Source: Thozetella sp. PMI_491
Taxonomy: Eukaryota; Ascomycota; Sordariomycetes; Chaetosphaeriales; Chaetosphaeriaceae
Assembly: GCA_021432635.1 (NCBI GenBank)
Contig: MU270018.1
Coordinates: 813,579 to 877,578, forward strand
Length of the DNA: 64,000 nt
Direction of reading: 5' to 3'
A program made the translations under genes and the position numbers. Positions 45,506 to 56,700 of the stretch are shown here, piece by piece. The notes under the pieces are model-generated. The model had not been told where the DNA came from. It did not search any database and saw nothing but the letters and a program-made list of their open reading frames with translations. The stretch's first letter is position 1; each line of letters begins with the position of its first letter.

Positions 45506-46194
45506 ATGCACTTCAAAATCGTCTTCCTCGCTCTAATCAGCCTCCCGGTTCTAGGCGCCCCGGCAACCCCCGAGAATGGCTCTGCCGGCGGGATCGCCCA
45601 GGGCAGTTTCAACCCCATCAATCTCATCCGCGCGCTGCTCTCCGGGGCACCTGATAGTGAGCTGAGCACCTACAACAGCTACGGTGAATATAATCAATAC
45701 GGTTCATACCCTCCCTGCGATAAGTTCTGTCCCGATACGACATCTAGCACCGGTTCTGCCAGCAGCCCGAGCTCTATAGTCAGCACTACGAGTCAGGCGA
45801 GCAGCGCAGGGGAATCGAGCGGTGAATCATCGACTTCGGCTAGTCCCACTGTCATCAGCTTCAGCTCGAGTACTGGTGTGCCCGAAAGCTCTAGCGACGG
45901 GAGTTCCGGGAGTTCCAGGAGCACCTCTAGTTTCAGTCTTCCCTCTGGCTGGTCAATTTCGACTTCACCTAGAACTTCGAGCGCCACCATGACCTCGGCC
46001 ACGACCTCGACCACAGTCCAAACATCATCCCCCGAGCCCCACAGAGTTACGGTCACTGTGACTCATACGGTAGTCGTCAGTGTAAGTCTCCTCTTTACAA
46101 CCAGCTCGCTATTTGGTCGGACTAATCATGAGGGATGCAGCCGACACATGCGGTCCCTACGTTTCACGGTATTCATGGAGCCCCGCTTTCGTAG
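45506..46194 (+). CDS. Small secreted Ser/Thr-rich protein with Tyr/Cys segment
   Basis: Two exons, 45506-46081 and 46141-46194, encode 209 residues. The 59-bp intron (GTAAGT, branch ACTAATC, acceptor TGCAG) joins TVVVS to PTHAVPTFHG in phase 0. A clear signal peptide (MHFKIVFLALISLPVLGA, cleavage probably after residue 18) starts the protein. Residues about 53-70 are rich in tyrosine (YNSYGEYNQYGSYPP), followed by CDKFC, the only two cysteines. The rest is Ser/Thr-rich and probably O-glycosylated, ending in a VTVTVTHTVVV strand-like stretch. No GPI signal or repeated dibasic processing unit is visible. I do not recognise a family. It lies divergent to the UstYa-like gene. It could be a wall protein, an effector or an unusual precursor peptide. 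Confidence 0.75.
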
Positions 46195-49100
46195 AACAAA
46201 TCTGTCGAAGGATGTGCGGGATTCTGGGATCTGTTAGATCGTGTGTTTTTCGGAAGTTCCATTCCTTCGTTTACCGAAATTGAACAAGGTTGAATGTACA
46301 GTTCGTGAACGGCGCGGAGAGGCGTGAAATGATGCATTTTCTAGCCATTAGGTAGCTCAGCCTAGGAACGAAACCAGGCACGGTTCTGCTACACATGCCT
46401 ATTTCTCTGAACGCTGCAGACTAGTTGCCATCATTGCAGGACCGTGAGAGAGAGGCGCTAGGCACGTCACTAGCCGATCAAAGTTGTGGAACCGCAAGGA
46501 GAAAAAAAAAGGGGAAGTCAACAAAAGGCGCACAGACCATCATACGGTCTCAGGGGCTTTCCGAGGGCCCGGCGTTCGAGTGGTAATGGCCATGTTGACG
46601 CAAAACGTCAGGGTTCAGCGGTATCAACCATTGTAAACCTGGAACTGGAGTGCTTAGTTACATCACAGATAGGATAAAAAATTATATATGCCAGATCTAT
46701 CAGACGATATAGGATCTGAAGACGGCACTCTCCCCATCGCGCCTAGCCTTCGCCGAGGCAGGGGTTAGGGTTATCGCCAGATATCAGACCAGAGCGCGAC
46801 GAGCGCCCATACAGCTAGTGCAGTCACTTCGGAATAGAGCCTTTGTCTCTGCTGGTCGGCCTAATTATTTTCCATCGCACACAAATACGGAAGACGATAA
46901 ACATGCCAGATGGAAACTAAGGTCCAACAAAGTCTTCGGCGATGTCCGTTGTTGGAAGAACACCTCCGGTGTCCGTATTGAATAAATTGGCATGCCAGCC
47001 GAAGATTTAATGCTAATACAACAAGGTTTCACAATATTCATACCTATTCTATCCTTTATTCTCCGTACTTGCCCACAGGTCAACGCTCATGCACCAATAC
47101 TAGATATGCAATCCACCCTTCGGGCTCCCTTGAACCGCCATGGCCCGAATCATGTTGGGGGTGAGACAACCAGGCTGAAGAAGGATCCTCGGCCTCACCG
47201 CTTGGGTTCTTTCACACCTCTCTGTAAACACGCCGCAATATATTAGCCATAAAAGGCATCTAACTAGTTGCATTCGTCCTCGCCATCGCGACAAGCGAAC
47301 CCTGCCGCCGGACGGCACCATTTTGCCGGAAAGGAGAGCACCAACGTTACTCGAGAAGGTTTAAAAAAAAAAAAACGCCTTGACAAGTTTTGCAAGGCTT
47401 CCAGCCTATCAGTCAAATTTAAAACGCCTGATGCTGCGCTGTTGGCCGCGGCCAATATTGGAAGTCGTGCATCGTGTTGAAGCGCGCCCAGTAGCGGAAG
47501 CCTGTTGGTCCGGCCGCCGAGAGACTGGTGCGATCTTCTCCTTCCTCGGGCCCGGGGCACCACTCTGGAGGCGGTCCCGAGGTGTCTATGTTATGAACCT
47601 TGGGCGACGCGTATATTTTGTAGAGCTCAAGCAGCTATGTGATGTATCGTTTTGCATGTATCTAGGTACTAAGTCCCACAATCGTGACGCCGGGCGGGCT
47701 ATCAATGGCGTCGAGGTTTCAGTCTAAGCGCCTACATGACAAACATCGGCTGTAGCCCGTCCATTACTGGCCTTCGTGGATACTTATGCGCTCCTACAAC
47801 TGCCTCGCGGTTATCGCGCCGGACAGACGAGTCGTCGAGCTCCCCTTCCAAGCTCCTCTGCCAAGCTCCGGCTGTTGTCCGACGCCTACGTTTTTCCTCT
47901 TGCCGGTGAAGCTAGGCTTGATGGCGGAATTTGCTCCTAAGCTCACCGATTTACACGCAGGGAAAGACAGGAAGACAGCCATATCGGCATCACGCAAGTA
48001 GGAAACACTGTCATGGACGCAGGCCTTCTACGGACTAGCAACCTCGATGGGGAAATACGGATCGTCAATCACGGCAGTTGGCTGCTATGGACTGTGTGCA
48101 TATCGCGCAAACACCATGCCAGCAGGGCTGGTGTGCTTCAGCGCCGGCATATGTAGCAGAGTGTTTGGGCGAGCACGTCGGCCCAGATATCTGCTTGGGG
48201 ACGAAATCGACGGCCAAGGCGGGGGAGCAGGATACCAGCCAGCTTTCCACGAGCAGGGCCGTCCTAGCTGCAGCCCCCTGCTTCGACAAAGACCAGCGCT
48301 GCCGGGCTGGGAATCAATCTGGAATCGGCCTAGGTCGCGCGCGTGAGTGGCCAAGGCCGCTCGCTAGCATGATGTATGTTGGGGCCTTCGGCTGTGGTTT
48401 CATGCATCGATGGTACAGCAAGGGGACGTGACCATCCGTTCATCGTCGAGATCATTGCCCATGCTATGTAGCTACATAGGAAACTAGAGCACCAAGCCTG
48501 TGCTATGTACGGTACATAGTACGCAGCAGTGACACAGTGGCGGTGGTGGGTGGTAAGGAGAGGGAGGGGGGCTAAGGACGCAGACATTTGGGGCCAAGCT
48601 TGCATACAAACCCCTGTTGCGGTTTGTGGGCTGTCATAGGCGATTGCTTGCTGTGGTTATGTAGCGCCTTGGCATACCCGCCTCTGTTTCTGGACCGCCT
48701 CTCCTCCATCTACTAGCGACATGTAAGCGCTTAAAGGGTCGACCAGCGGCTGCTGCACGACCTCCAAACGCTAAACCGCTTTCTCGCGGGCCGTTGCTAC
48801 CGTCCCGATGCAGGGCAGACAAGAAAAAAAAAAGGGAAGCGAGCCGGGGGGCCAGACAGTTTGGTTAGACGCTCCGAAACGCTGCCCCCCGTCGGCCGTT
48901 AATTGCACAAGTTTGGTTTGCCGCGCGACCGTTGCAGGTCGTGGGTGGAGCGCAGAGGTGCCGAGTCACGATGTTGTCCGTGTGAGCGGCTCTCCTGGGG
49001 GCCGACGACGCTGTGCCTCTTAGTCCGACAGTCTCAGGTGCGGTGCGAGATTCCTCTCAGCCCCCTTTGCTCTTCTTCCTTCCTCGTCATTTCCTTCTCT

Positions 49101-49309
49101 CCGTTTGTTTTATGTTTTGCCCCTCCCCCCTTCCTCCCGGCCCTCGTGTCCGGACCTTCGCACTGCTTGCGCCGAGCCAACTCGTCCCGACGCGTTGGTT
49201 TTTGTCGCCGAAGCTTATGCTGTTGGTTCCCGTTTGGGAAGCACGTTCGAACCCTTGCACTCGAGCCAGTCCAGAGGGGGTTTGATCTGCCACTGTCGCG
49301 CTCCCCTCC

Positions 49310-49440
49310 TTCCTACCTGTCATCCTGTCCCTCCTCTTTCTCTTTCTCTCCCTCTCTCTCTCCCTCCTCCTTTTCCTCCTTCATCATCATTTCCTCATAT
49401 CTCGCCCCACCTACCTCCTCATCAGGGCCCACTCCCCTAT
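49310..49440 (+). promoter_or_regulatory. C/T-rich promoter-like tract
   Basis: A tract of about 130 bp, almost wholly C and T (CTTTCTCTTTCTCTCCCTCT), like those just upstream of transcription starts in filamentous ascomycetes. It points to transcription to the right. No intact downstream gene could be built. Confidence 0.35.
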
Positions 49441-49784
49441 AATGTCGATTTCGCATCTCCCTCCCACCCCACCCCCTCCCAAACGCCGCCCAGCCGCAGA
49501 CAACGGTGTGTCATGGAAGGGCTGACAAAGTACCCTCAACCCCCTCCCCCCCCCCCCAGGTTCCCCAATGCTGTAGCCGTGCCGCAAACGTGACCGAGCG
49601 GCGGTGTACGTTCCCAGAAGTTATGAGATGAAAAATGCGTCGCTGCCAGGGTTGGGCTGTCAGATTGGGCCGCCAGGCTGGCAGTGTTGGGACGCTCAGG
49701 GCCCCCGCCCCCTTGGCCACCCCCCAGCGAGTAGGACTGTACTTCTATTCTGACGACTCAGAACAAAAAGGCTGGCAGCACTTA

Positions 49785-49812
49785 GTGCTGCAAGCTGCTG
49801 CAAGCTGCTGCA
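49785..49812. repeat. Short GCTGCAA tandem repeat
   Basis: AGCTGCTGCA repeats directly within TGCTGCAAGCTGCTGCAAGC. It is non-coding and short. Confidence 0.6.
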
Positions 49813-51407
49813 GAGTCTGGAGAGCCCTTCTGTCACACCCCAAGGCTTTCTCTCTCCTTGCTCCTCATGTCGGCCGGTGACGAGGCTGCCTAGTCTGCCC
49901 GCACCCCAGGACCGGCGTTCTCTGAAAACGGACGCCTCGCGGACCCCTGCCGATTCGATACGTTGCTCTCATCGGTGCATAGCGGTTCAGCCGTTTGTGG
50001 GCAGATGGTCTCCTTGTTCAAAAAGAGGCGGACCAGTCAATTATCCTTGATCCCTGTCCTGATGCTTCGCGCTTCGCGCTTTGCCTCTGTCCTGCTCACC
50101 ACCTCCCACCACCTCCTCTGCCACCTTTCCCCCCTCCCTCTTCGCTAGAGCGGGCCGCGAATCACCTCACAGATGTACTTGATGGCCACTCCATGGCCAA
50201 ATCGCATGCGATGGGAGGCTGCAGAGCATTGGCATCACGGCCTGCTCTTGATCACCCCTAGGCTTCCCGTTCGGTCCCGAGTGCCCCTTCCCAATCGATC
50301 TCTAGAGGCTAGAGGCTACACCCTCTCCATGCATGTAGTGCAATATACCCACCCAGTTGACGCCTTTTGCAACTTGTTCGATGGGTCCCTGCACGGAAGC
50401 AGCGGCGCTCGGCACCTGACACTGGGCCTTCGCGAGCCGCTTCCCCCCCCTCCCCTAGCGATCATGGTCCTCTATGCAGCCAACACCAATTTGATTTCTG
50501 CTGGCGGGGGGAGCCGGCCCCTGAAAAGCCACGGCATCGAGTGGTCCTAGATCGGGGTGGCCGTTGTCTGGCGCGTGTCTGAAGCATGCCGCCCCCCGCT
50601 GATTCCACGACCTTGGGACTGTTCAAGTGCCTAGGTGCTTCGGATTCAAAGAGTTGGTTTCCAAGCGAATTGGGTAGAAAATAGTAGCAAATAGCCTTCC
50701 CGAATAGATGAGGAGGGAGGGAAGCCACCGACGAGGGCGCCTTTCTTCCGTAGTAATCGCGAATGGTGCTGCATTTCAGAGAGCAGGAACGACCCATTCT
50801 AGACCATCTTGAACATCACAAATCTCAAGACCGAGGCCGTTGGCAATGCGTATTAACACTAAACATCCAGGAGAGATGTAGCTCAACTGACTATCTCGAG
50901 CCGAAGCCCATGAACGCACAGCCTGTGCCAATGGCTCCCGGGATCGAAGGGGGCATCAAAGTCATAAAATATCGACTATAAACACACAATGGCTCCTGTC
51001 CATGAAGACACGTAGCCGACCTTTTTTTGGTGTTTATCATTTCGGGCCAACCGTTCCCTTGCCCAATGCATCCCTACACTTCGCATATCCCCCAGCTACA
51101 AGCGCCGATCGCGTGTCCACATGTCCCTCTATGCCTTGCGGCGTGTCCTTCTTGCATAGTCCCCTTTCCCCGCCGATCTGCATGCAACCCTGAATGATCT
51201 GGCTTCTCACGACCTGTGGCCATAGTAAGTGAGATTCCTGTAGCGTGCTAGGGAGGTGCCATGGCATGTGAGCCTTCAGGGGAGGCCCTCACCAGCCGGC
51301 CAGAATCGTGACGGGAGTAGTATCATTCTCCAGGACATTGCTGGAACCAAAACACAAAGGACGAGAACACCGGCCCTCCGATGGCCGTAGCTTGTTCTTC
51401 TGTCCTA

Positions 51408-53090
51408 TTACTTGGCGTAGCTATATCGAGCAGAACGGCCGCAGTCGTAGCATGTAGGATACGTGAGCTGTGAATGTAGACGGTAACAGCCGCAAATCCA
51501 GAGAGTGTTGTGCTGGGTCTTTGCCTTCCCATTATCGACGCTGTTGGGCTGGATGAGATCCCCAGGTTCGTAAAACCGGTTCTTCGCGCCACACTCGATG
51601 CAAAACCGCCGCTTCTCCTGATGTTTCTTTACACGCTGTAGGGCGTAGTGCGCTTCCTCGTCATCAGTGATGGGTCGGCTTCGCTTCTTTCCTGCTTTCG
51701 ACGATTTCTTGGCAGTCTCCAGGCATACATCAGGCGGGGATGCCATGGAAGCGGAAGGGCCGTACGGGGCTGGGGTCTGTAACTTGCCGATCGGTGGGCT
51801 GCTGGTGGTAGAGTGGCGAGGAGAGTCGTAGGAGCTGGAGAGCGGGCTTGATAATGCGACTGAGCTTTGACGGGAGCTCTTGGTGATGCCGGTCATGGTT
51901 GGGCTAGTCGATTCCAGCAGCAGCGAAGACGATGGGAAAGAGGAAGTTACCGAGGCGACGGAGGCTTGTCGATGCTTTGGCAGTGGGCTGGGCGTGTGGA
52001 AACCCGCCTCATTTTCCTCGTCCAGGTCGTCGTGTTCGCTCTTGGGGTTTTTGGGGGCGATGTTCCAAGAGAGATGCTCGAAACGGTCGTAGGGAAGCAC
52101 TTTGAAGCAGTAGTAGCAGCCAAGGTTTCCGGGACAAGGGTCTTTCCCCTTCTTCCCCGGGAAGTGTTGCTTGAAAAGCTTCTCGGCGAGGGCTACGCAC
52201 CCCGATTTTTCGATTTCGGGGCGATTTTCAATCGTAGTCTTGAGCTCGTCGTTGTAGAATAGATCCTTGTTGACGCTGCTCAAGCGGACGAGGCGCGTGT
52301 AGTCTAGGTAGCGGATGAGCCTGGATATCACTTCTGGAGGGAGCCACCTGGACCGTGGCTGCCTGCTCTTGACCCAGCTGCTCCAGTTTAGGTGGGTAAC
52401 GATGGTATTGAGTGTTTCGGGGCGAACTTTGACCATGAGGTCTGGTGGAAACTGATATTCGACCTTAGGAGCGACATACATAGGGCCTGCAGGATGAGCT
52501 GTGGGATAGCGGTTGTACATGGACATGGGGTAAGGGTTTGTGTATTGCGACGGAAGTGGAGGACGGTATGGCATATTATAAGGCTGAGAGAGAGGAGAAG
52601 CTTGAAAAGTAACAGGCGAGCCGAAGGCGGAGGAGTCTCTATTGATGCGCTGCGAGACTGACCTTGGCGTCGCGACGGGGCGAGGAGGGCCGTACATGCC
52701 TCCGAGCAATTGCGATGGGCTGGGCATGACAGGGCCATGCTGAGACGAGGCGTAGAAACCAGGCTGGTTGTAAGGAGGACCCGGGCTGTACGCTCTCGAG
52801 ACCAGCTCCATTTCGTCCGATGGGGAGTGGACAGCCTGCGATGCGGATGTTGGCTGCGATGAGGACGAGAGGAAAGAAGAGGCCGAAGAGACGGACAACG
52901 AGCGCGGAGGCGCCGGTGCCAAGTTCGGATGGCGCCCAGAAGGTAGGTAGTTGAATGGTAGCCCTGACATGTCGGGGCGGAAGGAATCGAAGGATATAGA
53001 CGTTGGCAGCGACTCGAGGGACGAGGAGAGACTTCTGCCCTCTTCAGATCTCAGGGCATACGAGTATGAATACATAGACACGGCCGTCAT
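51408..53090 (-). CDS. F-box-like protein with two cysteine clusters, function unknown
   Basis: A single minus-strand exon encodes 560 residues. The first 210 residues are disordered and rich in Ser, Pro and Tyr. Residues about 248-285 (SRWLPPEVISRLIRYLDY, then RLVRLSSVNKDLF) resemble an F-box. A first cysteine group (C319, C325, C328; CPGNLGCYYC) follows, together with a conserved-looking LPYDRFEHLSW. After a Ser-rich linker, residues 480-560 hold a second cluster (C497, C500, C533, C535, C547, C550) in RRFCIECGAKNRFYEPGD and TCYDCGRSARY, a zinc-ribbon-like layout. A role as a ubiquitin-ligase receptor is possible, but the F-box match is weak. A second Met lies at residue 6. I cannot assign a named family. 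Confidence 0.85.
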   Translation of the reverse strand: MTAVSMYSYSYALRSEEGRSLSSSLESLPTSISFDSFRPDMSGLPFNYLPSGRHPNLAPAPPRSLSVSSASSFLSSSSQPTSASQAVHSPSDEMELVSRAYSPGPPYNQPGFYASSQHGPVMPSPSQLLGGMYGPPRPVATPRSVSQRINRDSSAFGSPVTFQASPLSQPYNMPYRPPLPSQYTNPYPMSMYNRYPTAHPAGPMYVAPKVEYQFPPDLMVKVRPETLNTIVTHLNWSSWVKSRQPRSRWLPPEVISRLIRYLDYTRLVRLSSVNKDLFYNDELKTTIENRPEIEKSGCVALAEKLFKQHFPGKKGKDPCPGNLGCYYCFKVLPYDRFEHLSWNIAPKNPKSEHDDLDEENEAGFHTPSPLPKHRQASVASVTSSFPSSSLLLESTSPTMTGITKSSRQSSVALSSPLSSSYDSPRHSTTSSPPIGKLQTPAPYGPSASMASPPDVCLETAKKSSKAGKKRSRPITDDEEAHYALQRVKKHQEKRRFCIECGAKNRFYEPGDLIQPNSVDNGKAKTQHNTLWICGCYRLHSQLTYPTCYDCGRSARYSYAK

Positions 53091-53770
53091 GGTCTAATGC
53101 CCGGGTGGGCGGAGGAAGATGCGGGCAGGTCACAGTTCTTTTTCCAGTCGGCGGGTTAGTGCGATCTGCGCCTGCGTTGCTTCGCGAAGTGCCCACGACG
53201 GCCAACTTATATGGCGCGGATGCGGATGGGACGGGGGACTGGCGACCGAGCGAGGAGTGCTGGCTGCAGGATAAGGAATAATATGATCCAAGGCGGGAAG
53301 CGACGTGTTGGCAAGGACTGTGCGAGGGCGTTGGCGATTCCGGCGGTCGCCTATGAGACAAAGAAGCCGAACCGCCCGCTTCAGGCTCTCCAGGGGCGAG
53401 CCAGGACGAACCGGCCAGGCGGTGTCGCTCTGGGGGTACAATTGGCCGGCCGGGCTTCTTCCGTGCTGTGGTGAATGCGGGAACAGCTTCGCGCTTGACA
53501 CCACGGACCCTGCGAAGCATGCCCTCGATCGATGTGCTAAGTCTGGAGTGCCTGTTGGGCAGGGCAGGGCAGAGTCGGGCAGGGGTGTGTTGGATCGCGG
53601 CTGCAGGAGCCCAAGAGCACTGTGCCGGGTATTGTGGGAGTGTGTAGATGCAGTATACCCCCTCCGGGCGCTGCCCTCCTCCACGCTGTGCCGTCCGCCA
53701 GAAAATACTTTTTTTCCTTCTTAGCTGTACCACGCCGACCAGGGGGGATGGTGCGGTCTCTCGACGCCTG

Positions 53771-53775
53771 ATTGG
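53771..53775 (-). promoter_or_regulatory. CCAAT box upstream of the F-box-like gene
   Basis: CCTGATTGGCAC is GTGCCAATCAGG on the minus strand, about 680 bp upstream of that gene's start codon. Confidence 0.3.
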
Positions 53776-56700
53776 CACTCTTGGCTGACGTGCAGGCCTT
53801 CATCGAGGCGGCACATTCGCCCTCCTCCTCGTCCCTCCCCTCCTCGTCTCCAGGGCTTTCGTCGCAGCGACTCCGTGTCGTTGCGGGGCGCTGGGAACGA
53901 CGGTGGCTTTGAAAACAACGTTTACTCGAGGTCGCCGGCGGACCCTGCCCTCGATTGTGCCCCATTGCTAGGTCTCAATCGCGTCTCTATTCGCAGCACA
54001 TATTGGCTCCCCGCCTTTCAACGATGTAACCCCTAGGAGCCCTATGGGCGGTGCAGAGATCCACTAGGTGTGGTGAGTGTTGAAATGATATGATCCCTGC
54101 CCGGGGCTGGGGTGAAATTGCAGGGCCTCGTATGCTAGCCAGGCAAGGGTCTCTCTGTCTGGCGGAATCTAGCGCTCCGTTACACAAGGCAGAGAGAGGG
54201 GGCCGGCGGCGATCTGCCACGCCAGTTTGCACATCACCCATAGCCTCTACGATGTTAGTTTCAAACCCATCTTGCTTTCTCTATGCTCTTAGGTCCGCTC
54301 CACAGCCTTGGTTTTCCATCGGTATTCCTCAAGAGACTGTTGGATGAGCAAGCGCTGACGGAGGTCCTGTTGGTGCGCTGGAGACGTCGGCAGGAGCGCT
54401 TGTCGTGTTGACGTGTCGGCTTGTCCTCGACTCATTAGGTAGCCTGCAGGTCCCTTTCCCCACGACAGCGCCAATGGTACAAGCGCCAAGGCTCTCACGG
54501 CTAGGTACCAGCTAGGCCTGAGGCGGCTTGGATATGAGTGATGAGTTGCATGCTGACCGCAGCCTCGACCCCAACCAAACCCACGCTCTGCGGCTATCGC
54601 CCCCCCTCCCCCCCCCTTCTCAAGCCCACTCTGCCTACGGATCGCACGCCATGGCAATGCGCTGGTGCTTATCGACCTTGAATCCCCACACAAAAACGGA
54701 ATGAGACTTCTATCCCCTTCCAGGACCTCCTCCCTGTCTCCCGTTTCTTTTGGGCAGCGAGGAGAAAAGGGTAGCGAGGTGGCACCGCAAGTGAGGGATT
54801 TGGATGATCGCCTAAAGTGAAACTTCGGCCGCAAATAGCAAACAGAGGAGCGGCAGAGAAGAGCGCGGCGTCAAAGGGGAGGGGGGATGGAGGGGAAAGA
54901 AAAGAAAATTAAAAAAAGAAATAAAAAAGATAAAGAGAGGGAGGTACAGCGTGGGGAGAGAAGGCGTGGAGGGCAGGCAGAAACTGAGACGGAAGGCATG
55001 GTGGGAATAAGGCAAAAGTGGCCCGGGTTTTCCCCCTCTCTTTCTCTCCCAAAAAAGAACAGAAGCCCAACTGACTGAGGGGAAACACTGACGGACCAAC
55101 TATCGGCCAGACATTGACGCCCAGTGATACAGTGCTGTACAGTGCGTACCGACACGCTGGTAACGAGACCAAATTTGAAATTGCAATTGGCTGTAGCTCA
55201 CAGGCCTAACCAGATTCTCGTAGGTGAACCGTTCCGTCGGGTCCTTAGCGTGTAATCATGTGAGCTGTTTGGTTGGATGCTCGACCTGGTTTCGGCTGGC
55301 CGTGCGAGAAAGTCCCTCCCTGTGACACCTCAGCAGCTGCGCCGTGAACTAACAAGGCTCTCCGTGGCGCGGGAGGGCCGATTATTCTCGTGCATGTCCC
55401 AGTATCTACTATTGTGGTCCTTCGTCGAGAAGTCTGTCGGCCTGCTGAATTGGCCGTCGCATGTTGTGCTCTCAGCCCGCCCGGTCATCACGTCTGAAAT
55501 AGCTTCGAGGCTGGGAAACAAATTTCCAGAATCCGGGGAGCTAAGGGTTTCCAGCCCAGAATGAACGCCGACTGATCCTTTCCGCACGCCAGACCAGGCC
55601 CCTTCCCCCCCTCCTCGCTCGCACCCGCGCCCCGCCCGCCCTGAGATCTGTAAGTTAGTAGCGCTGCACATTCCGATTGCCCAGATACCGAATTGCATGA
55701 ACCAGGGCCGAAGGCAAGATGGAAATTGACGTGGCACTGAAACGAGCATGGGGTTGCGTATGCAGACAGTGCGAAGATTGAAAAAACGGTGTCGTTACGG
55801 TAGGATACCTTGCCCTGCTCCGGAAACGTCGGGGTGGTGGGTTGGGGGAGGGAGAGGTGGTTGGTGCTGCGCTGCGGTTTCTTCTTGCCTGGCCAGCCGA
55901 TGGGTCTGACTCTCTCTCCAGATCTTTCAAAGCCTTTCGCAATGCGGCCCTTGGCACTCGAGCCAACGACGCGTTTTCTTATTTCTTTTTTTAATCCTGA
56001 ATCTGCGATCGATGCGGCTCGGTTTCACTCCACGCTAACCCTCCCGCAACCAGCGAGATTGTCAGATCGACGAAAGGTCCTTACCAAGCTGCTCCTCCTC
56101 CCAGGTGCTAGCCGAGTGAATCCAATCCTGATTGCCCATAGCCCCATATTGGACGTCACGCAAGTGGGTCGCCGATACACAACGGGCCGAACAGCGATCG
56201 CATCGACAGCTCCGAAGAGCTACCGCGGATGACGGCTTGGACAGATGCCGCAGCACGGTCGCGCGGTGGGCAACGGGGATATTGCGACGCGAGCGCTGCT
56301 CATTGCATTCTGCAATCGGACCAAATTTGGAGGCGGAGGTGGTGTGGGAACGAGCCAACCCGAAAGGGCCCGAGGGACCTTTTGGCTCTCCGTTTCGAGA
56401 ACCCAAGCCCGGCGCCATTGCCAGCCCGCACACCCCCCCCCCCCCCACTCTTCTCTGCGCCTCTACTACATACATGCCGAGCCAGACCTCCTCTCCGTTC
56501 TCCACGTCGTTCGCGCGATGCACCAATCCCTACCCAAGGGAAGAGGGGGACCGACGGGTTCGAGCATCTCGTGCGTGCTCGAACGGGGGTGGTGATGAAT
56601 GACGAATCGTACTACGCGCCGAGTCCGCGGCTCCCAAAACCTCGGTTGCGAACCTATTGAACGAGCCACCTCGCAACCAACAGTAAGCGCAAGTTTATGC

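Larger units (their letters stand above)
46195..51407. other. Long gene-poor stretch
   Basis: No supported gene in 5.2 kb. The part up to about 48.5 kb is comparatively A/T-rich. From 49310 to 49440 there is a strong C/T tract (TTTCTCTTTCTCTCCCTCTC) that ends at an ATG at 49442, a promoter-like arrangement discussed in the findings. A CTGCAAG tandem repeat lies at about 49785-49812. The last part is the 3' region of the gene at 51408. Confidence 0.5.

Noticed and set aside
46758-46775. Telomere-like GGGGTTAGGGTTA
   Set aside because: Only about two TTAGGG units. Similar short copies near 9004 and 60115 are also too short to indicate a telomere or subtelomere.
54289-54834. Open frame of about 180 codons (-)
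   Set aside because: It begins at a TTG, contains Gly and Arg runs from low-complexity DNA and has no family feature.
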